This document shows, in pieces, positions 1-8,611 of a stretch of 64,000 bases of DNA; the first letter of the stretch is position 1, and each line of letters begins with the position of its first letter. Below the pieces are notes generated by a model that saw nothing but the letters and a program-made list of their open reading frames with translations, ran no database searches and was not told the origin of the DNA. This DNA comes from Sphingobacterium sp. ML3W (GTDB taxonomy: Bacteria; Bacteroidota; Bacteroidia; Sphingobacteriales; Sphingobacteriaceae). The position numbers and the translations under genes were made by a program. Location: positions 3,410,001-3,474,000 of the forward strand of contig NZ_CP009278.1 in assembly GCF_000747525.1 (NCBI RefSeq), given 5' to 3'.

Positions 1-927
1 GGAACATTTTACAGCTACAATTCTGTAGGTCCAGAATTAGTTGCCTATATTTTAGAACAAGTTTATCATAAATCTTATGGTGATATCTTACAAGATTTCC
101 TGACAGAAGTAAAAATGGAGAACACCTATTTGCAAGATTACGAAAAACATAAAAAACAGCTAGCCAATAGTTATGGTGAATACAAAAAATTGGCGCCATT
201 AGACAAAAACCCTCTATTGGGAGGGGCTTATGGAATGATCAGCAATTTACCTGACCTTACGAAATTCATGCAATTTCAATTGGAAAGTAATAACCCATTC
301 ATCAAAGAATCTACACGTCTTTTATTTAAAGAAGAAGTAGATAATGATGATAAGGGATATTTGTGGGATGTTGGATTCGGCAAAAAAGAAGGGTTCTATT
401 ATGGCAAAACAGGTACTTCAAATGGGGTGCAAAGCGGTGTTTTGATTTGCCCGGATTCTCATTATGGATTGATATTAATTATGAATAATAACTCTGATGC
501 AGCACAAAAAGATTGGACAAGTCTGTACAATAAAATTGAAACCGATTTAATTAATTACCCAAAGATCAATTTGGTTTCATTATTACAAAAAGAGTTTATG
601 ACTGATTTTGTAAAAGCAGCTGAGAATTATAAAAAATTAAAAAAAGATACGTCTAATTATACAGCAGGAAGTTTACAATTAAATAATTTTGGATATGAAT
701 TACTCTCTGGTCATCAAATACAAAAGGCAATAGAAATATTTGAACTTGCAATTTCAGAAGATTCAAAAAATGCAAACTTATATGACAGTCTTGGAGAGGT
801 CTATTTTAGTGATAAGAATTACAAAAAGGCACTTGTTAATTATAAAAAATCACTCGAGTTAAACCCCGAAAATAGCAATGCAAAAAAATACATTGCTGAA
901 CTTAACAATTTAAAATCAAGTCGTTAA
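1..927 (+). CDS. Serine beta-lactamase-like hydrolase with C-terminal TPR, 5' end outside window
   Basis: The reading frame is open from the first base, so the N-terminus with the SxxK nucleophile is missing; 308 residues are visible. Near the start YSYNSVG resembles the second active-site motif (YSN) of the class C beta-lactamase / penicillin-binding-protein-like family. KTGT at about visible residue 136 matches the third, KTG box. After residue 225 the sequence changes to a TPR-type repeat pair (YDSLGEVYF, then KKALVNYKKSLELNPEN). Such proteins are usually exported esterases, peptidases or transpeptidase relatives rather than true drug-resistance enzymes; the substrate cannot be told from sequence. 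It stands alone, followed by an intergenic stretch before the mobile-element genes. Confidence 0.8.
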   Translation, partial: GTFYSYNSVGPELVAYILEQVYHKSYGDILQDFLTEVKMENTYLQDYEKHKKQLANSYGEYKKLAPLDKNPLLGGAYGMISNLPDLTKFMQFQLESNNPFIKESTRLLFKEEVDNDDKGYLWDVGFGKKEGFYYGKTGTSNGVQSGVLICPDSHYGLILIMNNNSDAAQKDWTSLYNKIETDLINYPKINLVSLLQKEFMTDFVKAAENYKKLKKDTSNYTAGSLQLNNFGYELLSGHQIQKAIEIFELAISEDSKNANLYDSLGEVYFSDKNYKKALVNYKKSLELNPENSNAKKYIAELNNLKSSR

Positions 928-1121
928 ATATTTTTACTAAAATTCTTTTATTAACCCCAAAGATATAGCTTACTATATCTAGTTCGAAAGTGACTAGTTC
1001 TGTAAGCAATCCTATATTTAATCCAATAAAATACTAAGTAATTTTCCGCATAAAGGAAACTTCTAAAAATGAGTAATAAACAGTAGTAAGTGCAATCTAT
1101 TATAATATTCATGCTAACTGA

Positions 1122-1958
1122 ATGGACAATTTTTATAAGAAACAGCTTAATGCTTTGAAAACTGAAATCAAAGAGCTTGAGATTGAATCCGATTCCTCCA
1201 TACAACAGGTAGAAGCTATTATATGTCTTATTGTTACGTGTTTGTCAGACATAAAAGATTATGTCTTAAAAAGAGGTTTTAAGAGTATAAATGAAGAAAT
1301 TCATTTTTTTAAATATCAAAAACCTAGTATTGTTTCAAAGCTCATCTACTATAATGCCATTTACAAAATTGGGACAAGAAAGCCTTATGGCGGAACAAAA
1401 CTTATAAAGAAGTACCTTAATAGTGAATTAAGAAAGCTCAAAAGATACTTTGATAATAACCTTGAGTTTTATAAATACTATCGAACAAATAGTATTTATC
1501 TTGATGAAAAATATTTTGTTCGTGGTAAATATGACATTAAATTAAATCTCGACACCTACTATTTTGAATCAGATCATAATTTTTCAACTTCTTACGATTA
1601 TAAAGTTGCCAAAATAATAGCTAATGATCTAATACAGGTTTATTTAGAAGATCAACTTTATTTAAACAAGCAGCATCCAGTATCCAAACAACTACCCAAC
1701 ATGAATATTAGCTGGACTGGGAGCAAGACTGCGTTGATAGAGCTGATATACTCCTTGCATTATCAGGGTGTATTTGACAATGGAAATACAGATATTAAAC
1801 TTATTGCCAAAACGTTTGAAAGATTTTTTAATATTGATTTGGGTGACTTTTATCATACATTTATGGAACTTAAATCCAGAAAAATTAACAGAACAAAATT
1901 CCTTGACAGCCTGCGTGATGCACTGATAAAGAAAATGGATGAGCAAGATAAAGAATAA
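1122..1958 (+). CDS. rteC: RteC-family regulator (first copy)
   Basis: The 278-residue protein has the RteC-family pattern: a charged N-terminal half, FYKYYRT at about residue 119, a KIIANDLI motif in the middle, SWTGSKTALIELIYSL, and a C-terminal FxRFFNIDLGDFYHTF ... FLDSLRDAL segment. The same motifs recur in the gene at 7492-8337, so the two are paralogues. In CTnDOT, RteC activates the excision operon by binding an inverted repeat upstream of xis2c; that role is transferred here by family. This copy runs opposite to the excision genes and converges on the ORF6N gene with a 12-bp gap. It may be the surviving regulator of a second element, or one border of the module. Confidence 0.8.
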   Translation: MDNFYKKQLNALKTEIKELEIESDSSIQQVEAIICLIVTCLSDIKDYVLKRGFKSINEEIHFFKYQKPSIVSKLIYYNAIYKIGTRKPYGGTKLIKKYLNSELRKLKRYFDNNLEFYKYYRTNSIYLDEKYFVRGKYDIKLNLDTYYFESDHNFSTSYDYKVAKIIANDLIQVYLEDQLYLNKQHPVSKQLPNMNISWTGSKTALIELIYSLHYQGVFDNGNTDIKLIAKTFERFFNIDLGDFYHTFMELKSRKINRTKFLDSLRDALIKKMDEQDKE

Positions 1959-1970
1959 CCAATGCTACCA

Positions 1971-2852
1971 TTATTGTTTATTTAAGATTTGCAGCATTCG
2001 ACTCACCTCAATATCCATTCTCGAAAAGGCGAACCATTTTTTGCCCAGGTCTTTGAGTGAAGCCCCGATGTGATAGAGTTCTGAATTATCAATTATCAAA
2101 AAACGGTCGTGGGCATCCGAAAATTGCTCAACTTCAATAGGCAGATATTGGCTATTGTACCGTTGCAAGTCCAACCGTAGCTGATTGCTGATGCTTTTAG
2201 TATAGATTGTTGCTGTTACATTCGTGTTCCGTTTACCCAACAGGGTCAGCACAGTATCATCCACATAATTATCCAAAAGGATAATGGAGCTTTTGGCACT
2301 TCGTGTAATATCCGACACGAAGGCGTAAGCATCGAAAACCTGCCCGTTGTAGAAGATGCCTTTTTCGCTGTGGATCTTGTCGCTTTCCAAAGCCTTAAAA
2401 ATCTCTTCAAATTTTTGGTTGGCTTCTAATTGCTTTAGTTCAATTTTATCCAAACGATGAAACAGTGAAGCATTGCTAATAAGCATTCTACGCATTTCCA
2501 CAAAGGCTTCCATAATTTCAACACTGACTTTAACGGCAATATCTGAACGGAGTATTGCAGAAGCCATTGCGACCCCTTGTTCGGTAAAAACGTAGGGCAA
2601 ATAACGTCTTCCGCCATAGCTTAAACTTGAGGTTCCAATTTGGAACCTCAAGTTTTCAACTTCCTCTTCAGTCAGTTGAAAGCAAAAAGAAGCAGGAAAC
2701 CTTTCAATATTTCTTTTTACGGCTTTGTTAAGGTTCTTTGTTTCCACCTGGTATAAGGAAGCAAGGTCGTTATCCAGCATTACCTGCTTGTCACGTATAG
2801 CATAAATCAGGTTTCTGATTTCTTTGGGAGAGATAAGAGGTTTATTTTCCAT
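1971..2852 (-). CDS. ORF6N domain protein
   Basis: The N-terminal 110 residues form an ORF6N (KilA-N-related) DNA-binding domain, recognisable by IRDKQVMLDNDLASLYQVET, NIERFPASFCFQLT, GGRRYLPYVFTEQGVAM and LRSDIA. A short helical linker (LFHRLDKIELKQLEANQKFEEIF) follows. The C-terminal part (about 165-293) ends in phospholipase-D-like text (RFLIIDNSELYHIGASLKDLGKKW), which I read as a degenerate PLD-like DNA-binding fold and not a proven nuclease. ORF6N proteins are common cargo of phages and Bacteroidota integrative elements. The start codon overlaps the topB stop by one base (TAATG), so it is the last gene of the excision-type operon. Confidence 0.85.
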   Translation of the reverse strand: MENKPLISPKEIRNLIYAIRDKQVMLDNDLASLYQVETKNLNKAVKRNIERFPASFCFQLTEEEVENLRFQIGTSSLSYGGRRYLPYVFTEQGVAMASAILRSDIAVKVSVEIMEAFVEMRRMLISNASLFHRLDKIELKQLEANQKFEEIFKALESDKIHSEKGIFYNGQVFDAYAFVSDITRSAKSSIILLDNYVDDTVLTLLGKRNTNVTATIYTKSISNQLRLDLQRYNSQYLPIEVEQFSDAHDRFLIIDNSELYHIGASLKDLGKKWFAFSRMDIEVSRMLQILNKQ

Positions 2853-4936
2853 TACTTTTTATAATTCTTGTTTTTCTCAAATTCAAAGGAACTTTCAGCT
2901 TTATCATTTAATACGATGTAGGCATCGAACTTCTTTCCGGCTTTGCTTTTCATCCCTTTAATCAGAGTTGTTTTGCCTTTATTAACGAGGTTTTCAATAT
3001 TAGCGATGCTGATTTGTACGCCACACACATTGCGGAACTGTACCCAGTTACAAACTTCATAGAGACACTTAACAATCTTATCCCCAATAATGAGTTGCTG
3101 GCTTTTACATTTCGGGCAAGTAAGTTTGGGTAAGTTGTCTTTGGGAATGGAAGTTTGCAACAATTCGTCGGTAATAGATGATGCATAGGTTTCCATCTCT
3201 TTTTGAAATGCTCTCGCATCAGCTTCGTTATTTTCGATTTTCTGCAAAGCTAATTCCCATTCGGCAGTCATAGCCACATCTGCAATTTTTCTATACTTAA
3301 CCAAATCATATACCTGCAATCCTTTTTCAGTTGGTATCAGCGATTTCTTTTCCCGTTGGATATAATTGCGGGTAAAAAGCGTTTCGATTATGGATGCTCT
3401 TGTTGCAGGGGTGCCAATCCCAATATTGTGAAGGGCTTTTCGTTCTTCCTCATTCCTCATTTCTTTTCCTGCATTTTCCATTGCAGATAGTAGACCTGCT
3501 TCGGTGTAAAGCATTGGTGGTTTGGTTTGCTTTTTCAAAATGGAAGCTTCCTTGATTTTGATTTCATTGCCCTTTTTCAATTCCGGCAGATCCTGTACAG
3601 GTTCGGTGTCTTCATCTGTAAAATTTCCTTTGATTGAACGCCAACCGGATTCAATGATCTTACTGCCTTTTACCGTAAAATCATAATGAAATACCTGTAA
3701 AGTCACATCAGTCAGCTCTTTAATACAAGCTTGTGAAAGGGCTTCGAGTAACCGAAAAGCAATCATATCATACACTGCATTTTCTTTAGCATTAAGTGCC
3801 GATGGAATTTTATCCGTAACCAACAAACCGTGGTGGTCAGTAACACGCAAATCGTTCACGATGCGTTTATTGAAACGTCCCCATTTCATTTTTGATACGG
3901 CTTGCTTACAGGTTTCTTTGTCCTGTAAAGCCCTTACAAGTGTGGGGATTTCTGCCCATACATCTTCAGGGATATATCTGCTTCCGGTACGTGGATAAGT
4001 GATGAATTTCTTTTCGTACAAACTTTGGGCAATGTTGAGCGTTTCTTCGGCAGAAAGGTTGAGTTTTTTGTTTGCTTCCTTTTGTAGTCCAGTAAGGTCA
4101 AACAACAAAGGCGGTTGCTCTGTAACACTTTTAGTTTCTACCAATGTAATCGTTGCCGTATCGCTTCGCTGAATGGCTTTCAATGTATCATTAGCAAGTT
4201 TTACTTCTTCCCATTTAGTTTTAGAAAGGCTTTTAAAATCTATCAATTCTTTGTTGTGCAATAACTGTATCTGCCAGTATTGCTGCACCGAGAATTTTTT
4301 GTTTTCGAGATAACGCTTACATATCAAAGCAAGTGTAGGTGTTTGTACTCTTCCAAGCGAGTAAACTCCGTTTCCTGCAGCTATGCTCAGTGCCTGCGTG
4401 GCATTGATGCCAACCAACCAATCGGCACGGCTTCTGACTTGTGCCGCCTGATATAATCCGTCAAATGCTGCCCCGTCTTTCAGATTGTCAAAGCCTTTTT
4501 TGATGGCTTTTTCGGTAAGCGAACTTATCCAAAGCCGTTCAAAAGGTTTGTCACATTTGAGGTATTCATAAATATACCTGAAGATAAGTTCACCCTCACG
4601 ACCAGCATCGGTAGCGACAATAATGTTGTCGCATTTATCAAATAGTTCTCTGATTACTTTCAGTTGTTTCAATGCTCTTGTATCGGTTGCATAGCTTTTT
4701 TCTTTTTTGACTTTGCGGACAGTCAGTAAAAATGGGTACGGAAGTATCGGCAAAGATCCTTTGTCAAAACCTGAAATTCCGTAATCTTCAGGCATTCCCA
4801 ATCCTATGAGGTGTCCGAATGCCCACGTAACAAAATAGCCGTTACCTGTCAGGTAGCCATCCTTTTTATCGGACGCTCCCACAAGTAAGGCTATTTCCCT
4901 TGCTACGCTTGGTTTTTCTGCAATAATTGTTTTCAT
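2852..4936 (-). CDS. topB: DNA topoisomerase III (type IA), mobile-element copy, Exc-like
   Basis: At 694 residues this is a full-length TopB. The Toprim domain starts with TIIAEKPSVAREIA, and its acidic motif DAGREGEL lies at residues 110-117. SLGRVQTPTLALI and the active-site segment FITYPRTGSRYIP (catalytic Tyr near 314) follow. The C-terminus carries a small cysteine motif (CPKC, then further Cys near residue 640) and an unusual tail instead of long zinc-ribbon repeats. It breaks and rejoins single DNA strands through a 5'-phosphotyrosine. In CTnDOT the equivalent gene exc follows xis2c, xis2d and orf3 and assists excision; the same gene order is present here. The start directly follows the DUF3945 gene. 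Confidence 0.93.
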   Translation of the reverse strand: MKTIIAEKPSVAREIALLVGASDKKDGYLTGNGYFVTWAFGHLIGLGMPEDYGISGFDKGSLPILPYPFLLTVRKVKKEKSYATDTRALKQLKVIRELFDKCDNIIVATDAGREGELIFRYIYEYLKCDKPFERLWISSLTEKAIKKGFDNLKDGAAFDGLYQAAQVRSRADWLVGINATQALSIAAGNGVYSLGRVQTPTLALICKRYLENKKFSVQQYWQIQLLHNKELIDFKSLSKTKWEEVKLANDTLKAIQRSDTATITLVETKSVTEQPPLLFDLTGLQKEANKKLNLSAEETLNIAQSLYEKKFITYPRTGSRYIPEDVWAEIPTLVRALQDKETCKQAVSKMKWGRFNKRIVNDLRVTDHHGLLVTDKIPSALNAKENAVYDMIAFRLLEALSQACIKELTDVTLQVFHYDFTVKGSKIIESGWRSIKGNFTDEDTEPVQDLPELKKGNEIKIKEASILKKQTKPPMLYTEAGLLSAMENAGKEMRNEEERKALHNIGIGTPATRASIIETLFTRNYIQREKKSLIPTEKGLQVYDLVKYRKIADVAMTAEWELALQKIENNEADARAFQKEMETYASSITDELLQTSIPKDNLPKLTCPKCKSQQLIIGDKIVKCLYEVCNWVQFRNVCGVQISIANIENLVNKGKTTLIKGMKSKAGKKFDAYIVLNDKAESSFEFEKNKNYKK

Positions 4937-4997
4937 GTGAATATTTTAATTGTTTTTCATTGGTCACATGGAATGCCTAAAGGCATTTCATAGTTCA

Positions 4998-6467
4998 CTA
5001 CCTTTTTACACCTTTGGACTTAGCAGGAGCTTTGGACTTTTCCTGTTGTTCCTGCTGCTGTTTGTTTTTCGGTCTTTGTTGTCCAGACTTCAAAGGTTCG
5101 TTCATGTTTTTGGTCGCTTCATTGGTTTTCCCCTCCGAATTGACGGCAGTCTGCGTTTTATGGACTTCGGTAGGTTTTGCCTGGGCTTTGAGCTTGTCGG
5201 GATTTTGGAAGGAGAAATCTGTTTTGCCCGATTCTTGGTTGAGTGTGATATAACCCTGATATTTTTGTCCTTTTTTATCTATCAGACCATCTACATAAAC
5301 GGTTTGTCCGGCTTTGAACTTATTGTACTGCTCATCATCAAGTTTTTTACCTCTGAATGTTTTTGGAGTTTCCTGCGACTGACTTTGGCTTTGCTGAATG
5401 TTTTGTTTGCTGTCTTGCGATTGTTGTTTAGAATTACTTCTGTCAAACAAAAACTCTACATAGCGTTTATCCGCATTGAACTGTACGGTTGCCAAGAACT
5501 CCGTTCCTTTTTTAGAAATCATCCCCTCCAATTGAAGCGGTTTACCATCCATTAAAGTTTGCTTTTGGGTATCGTCCAACTTTACCCCCTTAATTTCATC
5601 GGGAATTTTTATGAAATCCGTCCGTAATGCAATTACATCATTTGTTAGCCTGTCTATACTGATAATGGACGGCATCAATTCTCCTGTTTTGGTATTTTTC
5701 AAATCAACCACACGTCCCATATTACCCGTTTCGAGTAGGTTCTTTTTGTCTTCGTCCGTAAATTTGTGTCCGAAAAATTCAAAATGTAGGTTAGGTTCTT
5801 TTCTGATACCATGTATTGCTGCTACAACCTTTCCGTCTTCAGTAGGCTGTAAAGAGAGACGGGCATCTGTACGGACAATGGCACCACCTAGATTGACACT
5901 TATCGGCACGAGTTGATTGGTTTTATAACCTTTTAATAAAGGTTCTAACAGATTCATTTTTTCAAGACGTTCTTTGCCCAATCCGAGATTGTTCATAGTG
6001 TCCCAATCAATTTGTTCCGGTTTATAGCGGTTTTCGCTTGTTTCCGATATTGTCTGTGTTGTTTCCATATTATTTTGATTTTCTTGTTTCTGTTCTTGTG
6101 GCTGCTCAGGTTTAACCTCGTGTTCCTTCATTATTTTTTCTCCATCAGGAGTTGGATTGTTTACCTGCTTCTGCATATCATTTGCTACATCAACGGCAAC
6201 AGGTGCGGGCACTTTAAAAAAGGTGAAGTTGGTCGGGTTATTCAGCTGACTGAAAAAATTGGAGAAGAAATTGGAAAAAAAATCACCGCTTTTATCCACA
6301 CGCATAAATTGATTTTCGTTCTTCTTGGTGGGATCAACGGTTTCCATTTTCCCGTTTTCATCAATGCTCTTTACTGCCTGAATTTTCATTTTTTCTTTAT
6401 CCAGTACAAGCAGAATATCAGATAATTGCTCAGTAATTTCAGTTTTATTTAAAGTTTCTTCACTCAT
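4998..6467 (-). CDS. DUF4099/DUF3945 domain protein (CTnDOT Orf3-like)
   Basis: The 489-residue protein has a low-complexity N-terminus with FFSNFFSNFFSQL and a Gln/Glu/Lys-rich stretch. A DUF4099-like block follows (IDWDTMNNLGLGKERLEKMNLLEPLLKGYKT, with a Leu-Gly-Gly core). Two DUF3945-like repeats come next, each with an Lx(D/E)xQxxxxxxGxxxxxxG pattern: GVKLDDTQKQTLMDGKPLQLEGMISKKG and GKKLDDEQYNKFKAGQTVYVDGLIDKKG are the clearest pair (each quoted in part by pattern only). The C-tail is basic and Gln-rich. Such proteins regularly sit just upstream of topB in Bacteroidota integrative elements. No catalytic motif is visible and the function is unknown. Confidence 0.82.
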   Translation of the reverse strand: MSEETLNKTEITEQLSDILLVLDKEKMKIQAVKSIDENGKMETVDPTKKNENQFMRVDKSGDFFSNFFSNFFSQLNNPTNFTFFKVPAPVAVDVANDMQKQVNNPTPDGEKIMKEHEVKPEQPQEQKQENQNNMETTQTISETSENRYKPEQIDWDTMNNLGLGKERLEKMNLLEPLLKGYKTNQLVPISVNLGGAIVRTDARLSLQPTEDGKVVAAIHGIRKEPNLHFEFFGHKFTDEDKKNLLETGNMGRVVDLKNTKTGELMPSIISIDRLTNDVIALRTDFIKIPDEIKGVKLDDTQKQTLMDGKPLQLEGMISKKGTEFLATVQFNADKRYVEFLFDRSNSKQQSQDSKQNIQQSQSQSQETPKTFRGKKLDDEQYNKFKAGQTVYVDGLIDKKGQKYQGYITLNQESGKTDFSFQNPDKLKAQAKPTEVHKTQTAVNSEGKTNEATKNMNEPLKSGQQRPKNKQQQEQQEKSKAPAKSKGVKR

Positions 6468-6564
6468 AATCTTAAAAATTTAAAATTCAACTTCAAAAGT
6501 AAAATAACACCTCACTGCATTGCGCTAATTGGCACTGGAAGGAAGTGTTTGTCGCTCAAAGGCA

Positions 6565-6861
6565 TCATGGTTTTGTGGATGGTGGATTAAAACTCTCTCT
6601 AATGAACTGATGGACATCAGAAAGTTTGTAATACAGCTTACCGCTTATAGTATAATAGGGCAGCTTACCAATAGAGCGGTATCGTTGAAGGGAACGGTTA
6701 CTGATTTTTAGCATTTGAAGTAGATCCTGATTATCTAGCAATTCTTCCCCGTCTATACTGTTACGTTTCTTTTGCAGATTATCAATATGGTCGCCCAACA
6801 TATCAAAGCGCCCCATCAGACGTTCCATCCACGCCAAAAATTCTATTCTATCAATATTCAT
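6565..6861 (-). CDS. Small helix-turn-helix protein (Xis2d/excisionase-like)
   Basis: The protein has 98 residues. A predicted helical N-terminus (FLAWMERLMGRFDML) precedes a MerR/HTH_17-like winged helix: LLDNQDLLQMLKISNRSLQRYR, SIGKLPYYTISGKLYY, KLSDVHQFI. This is the usual form of the small DNA-bending or excisionase-like proteins of Bacteroidota conjugative transposons. It is the second gene of the minus-strand set, 26 bp after the first HTH gene and about 100 bp before the DUF3945 gene. By position it corresponds to xis2d of CTnDOT, which is a synteny inference. Confidence 0.8.
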   Translation of the reverse strand: MNIDRIEFLAWMERLMGRFDMLGDHIDNLQKKRNSIDGEELLDNQDLLQMLKISNRSLQRYRSIGKLPYYTISGKLYYKLSDVHQFIRESFNPPSTKP

Positions 6862-6887
6862 AAGGATATATTTTTAAATGGTTGTAC

Positions 6888-7241
6888 CTATTTTTTGTCT
6901 GTCTTTAGCTTTCTGCCTTTTTCGATATAGCTTTTGCCTTTCGCCATAAGTTCTTGCACAAACTCATCAGTACTCTGTACGGCATTAGCATTGAGCATAT
7001 TTTTAATTGCCCCAACGGTGTAGAAATATTGACCATACATTTTTGAATAGGCGATCTCGCCTTTGCTACGCATACGCCAAAGGGTTTTCTCGCTGATTTG
7101 CAGGTACTGGCATACTTCATGGTTATTTAGCCACAGGTCATCATAGCTTTTATCTTCCTGTCTTTTCAAGTAGTCGGCAATTGCATTGATACGGTTGTTG
7201 AGTTGTACCCAGGCTTCTTCTTCTATAGTTATGATTTTCAT
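6888..7241 (-). CDS. Small helix-turn-helix protein (Xis2c/excisionase-like)
   Basis: The 117-residue protein has an N-terminal helix (IEEEAWVQLNNRINAIADYL) and an HTH_17 domain: WLNNHEVCQYLQISEKTLW, RMRSKGEIAYSKMYGQYFY, TVGAIKNML. The C-terminal tail is basic (GRKLKTDKK). It is the first gene of the minus-strand excision-type cluster and lies downstream of a group of palindromes and an rteC gene. By gene order it matches xis2c, the RteC-controlled first gene of the CTnDOT excision operon. It is similar to the next gene in domain layout, so the two are probably ancient paralogues. Confidence 0.8.
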   Translation of the reverse strand: MKIITIEEEAWVQLNNRINAIADYLKRQEDKSYDDLWLNNHEVCQYLQISEKTLWRMRSKGEIAYSKMYGQYFYTVGAIKNMLNANAVQSTDEFVQELMAKGKSYIEKGRKLKTDKK

Positions 7242-7412
7242 TGCATAGCTTTTTAAAATTTACTATGCAAAACTCCGAAAGGTGGCAATATCTTTCTGCC
7301 AAGCCTTACCCATTGGTTTGACGTTTTTTTGATATTTTTTACAATTAGGGAAAACCTTTGTTTAAAAGGATTTTGGAGTATTTGAGATATTTTACAATGA
7401 AGTTTTGAGAGT

Positions 7413-7430
7413 ATTTGCCAATTGGCAAAT
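7413..7430. promoter_or_regulatory. 18-bp perfect palindrome upstream of the xis-like operon
   Basis: ATTTGCCAATTGGCAAAT is its own reverse complement. It lies about 170 bp before the first HTH gene of the minus-strand operon. It is a plausible operator for the adjacent RteC or for an HTH protein; the binding partner is an inference. I found no clean TTTG-N19-TAnnTTTG promoter to anchor it to. Confidence 0.5.
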
Positions 7431-7434
7431 ATGG

Positions 7435-7477
7435 GCAAGTCCAAAGCAGTACACGAAATGTACTGCTTTGGACTTGC
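7435..7477. repeat. Perfect 19-bp hairpin between rteC and the xis-like operon
   Basis: The arms 7435-7453 and 7459-7477 are exact reverse complements (GCAAGTCCAAAGCAGTACA and its complement) around the 5-base loop CGAAA. It begins 14 bp after the rteC stop in the transcription direction. Neither side has a run of T, so it is a poor intrinsic terminator. It may be a processing site, a transcription block or a protein-binding site. Confidence 0.6.
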
Positions 7478-7482
7478 TGTTT

Positions 7483-7500
7483 AACCTTTAGCTAAAGGTT
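7483..7500. repeat. 18-bp perfect palindrome over the rteC stop codon
   Basis: AACCTTTAGCTAAAGGTT is perfectly self-complementary and contains the rteC stop codon. With the two structures just beside it, it makes three perfect dyads within 88 bp. It could be part of the terminator of rteC or an operator half of the same array. Confidence 0.45.
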
Positions 7501-8337
7501 TTTATCCATATATTCTTCGAGGGATATTTTGAGCTGATCTAAAAATGCAGTCCGGGAACCTGCCCGTGTTTTCATTCGGTGGAAAGAGTGATGTATATCG
7601 TTTAAGGGAGTTCGGAATAGCACCTGAAAAATCAACGCTAATTTTCGGATGCCTATTTTTCTGTCTGCAATGGAATTTGAAGCATACAGAGCATATACAA
7701 GTTCAATAAGTGCGTTTTGAGAATTTGTCCAAGAAATATCCTTGTTTCCATTCCCGTTTATCAGAACCATATCACGGTCTTCGTCAGGGCTGATTTTCGT
7801 TAGCAAATAAGTATAGAGTAATTCGTTGGCTATGATGTGGGCTATTTTATTATCATAATAGGTTGAAAAGGTGAGGTCAGTTTCAAATACGTCACTATTC
7901 AATCCTTCGTGATAATTGATTTGCCCAAGTCTAAAATAAGTATAATCACGATCTGTACGGCCAGAGCGATAATATCGATAAAAATTTTCATTACAAATAC
8001 TGTCTCTGTATTTTATTTTTAGACATTTTAGTTCGTTCTCGTAATAACTTTGGTGAATTTTACCACTATTAACTGGGCATGTTGTTTCAATCCGAAATAT
8101 TTTATTGTAATAAATGAGTTTCCCTAAAATTTGTGGTTTGATATTTTTAAAAAAATCAATCTCTTGTTGTTCATCTGAAAATTTATTTTTTAAGGTTTCG
8201 ACTTTTATGGTACATAACATTTCGTTTAAAAACAAAGTCATTTGATATGCCTCTTTCGCAGTACTCATCATCTGGGAAGATAGTTTATCTTCCTGATGAT
8301 GAATTTTCGAAAAAATTTTACTCAACAGGATCTGCAT
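7492..8337 (-). CDS. rteC: RteC-family regulator (second copy), next to the excision-type operon
   Basis: The 281-residue protein shares the RteC motifs with the first copy: FYRYYRSG, AHIIANELLYTYL, SWTNSQNALIELVYAL, and the C-terminal LNDIHHSFHRMKTRAGSRTAFLD block (shown in part). It lies upstream of, and in the same direction as, the xis-like genes, where a CTnDOT-type RteC activates the excision promoter. The intergenic DNA between them carries three perfect palindromes, so this copy is the better candidate for the functional activator. The upstream two-component genes rteA/rteB of CTnDOT are absent here. Confidence 0.85.
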   Translation of the reverse strand: MQILLSKIFSKIHHQEDKLSSQMMSTAKEAYQMTLFLNEMLCTIKVETLKNKFSDEQQEIDFFKNIKPQILGKLIYYNKIFRIETTCPVNSGKIHQSYYENELKCLKIKYRDSICNENFYRYYRSGRTDRDYTYFRLGQINYHEGLNSDVFETDLTFSTYYDNKIAHIIANELLYTYLLTKISPDEDRDMVLINGNGNKDISWTNSQNALIELVYALYASNSIADRKIGIRKLALIFQVLFRTPLNDIHHSFHRMKTRAGSRTAFLDQLKISLEEYMDKNL

Positions 8338-8426
8338 AGTTTAATCATTTAGAAATTACCACTATTTGTTTCGGAACTGTATCGAATGTTGGTATGTCAA
8401 AATTTGGAAATTATTTCGAGACCAAT

Positions 8427-8460
8427 CTCACAGGTTCACCCAACTGTGGGGATTTTTTTT
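8427..8460 (+). terminator. Terminator-like hairpin 1 of the gap
   Basis: A 9-bp stem (427-436 with one bulged G, against 442-450) has the loop CACCC and is followed at once by eight T residues on the plus strand. No upstream plus-strand gene ends here. Confidence 0.5.
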
Positions 8461-8483
8461 GACGACTTTTCATATAGAGTGGA

Positions 8484-8523
8484 AAAAAATGGATAAAGCA
8501 CCAATGTACTTTATCCATTTTTT
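8484..8523. terminator. Bidirectional terminator-like hairpin 2 of the gap
   Basis: Perfect 15-bp arms AAAAAATGGATAAAG and CTTTATCCATTTTTT enclose a 10-base loop. The A-run and T-run flanks would serve both strands, yet no gene ends at either side. Confidence 0.65.
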
Positions 8524-8585
8524 ATTACATTTGCCTCAATGATTTACAAGGCAATCATATGAAAGCGAATGCAGTAAGCACCATT

Positions 8586-8611
8586 ACCAAATCGTTACCG
8601 ATTGGTTTTTT
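8586..8611 (+). terminator. Terminator-like hairpin 3 of the gap
   Basis: ACCAAATCG pairs with CGATTGGT (one bulged A) over the loop TTAC and runs into six T residues. It lies about 150 bp upstream of the M1 peptidase gene. Confidence 0.5.

Noticed and set aside
951..1205. 84-codon minus-strand frame
   Set aside because: It overlaps the start of the RteC gene, has no family features and looks like a random frame in AT-rich DNA.
4950..6425. Several plus-strand frames opposite the DUF3945 gene, one of 201 codons
   Set aside because: They are mirror frames of the Gln/Lys-rich coding sequence, rich in Phe/Leu/Cys, with no start context or family match.
7253..7444. 63-codon minus-strand frame between rteC and the xis-like gene
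   Set aside because: It begins inside the palindrome cluster, crosses the presumed promoter region and has no recognisable domain.
8421..8452. tRNA-like fragment (GGTTCACCC) as an attachment site
   Set aside because: Only the short T-arm-like string is present; no acceptor stem, anticodon arm or CCA end, and the region folds better as a terminator.
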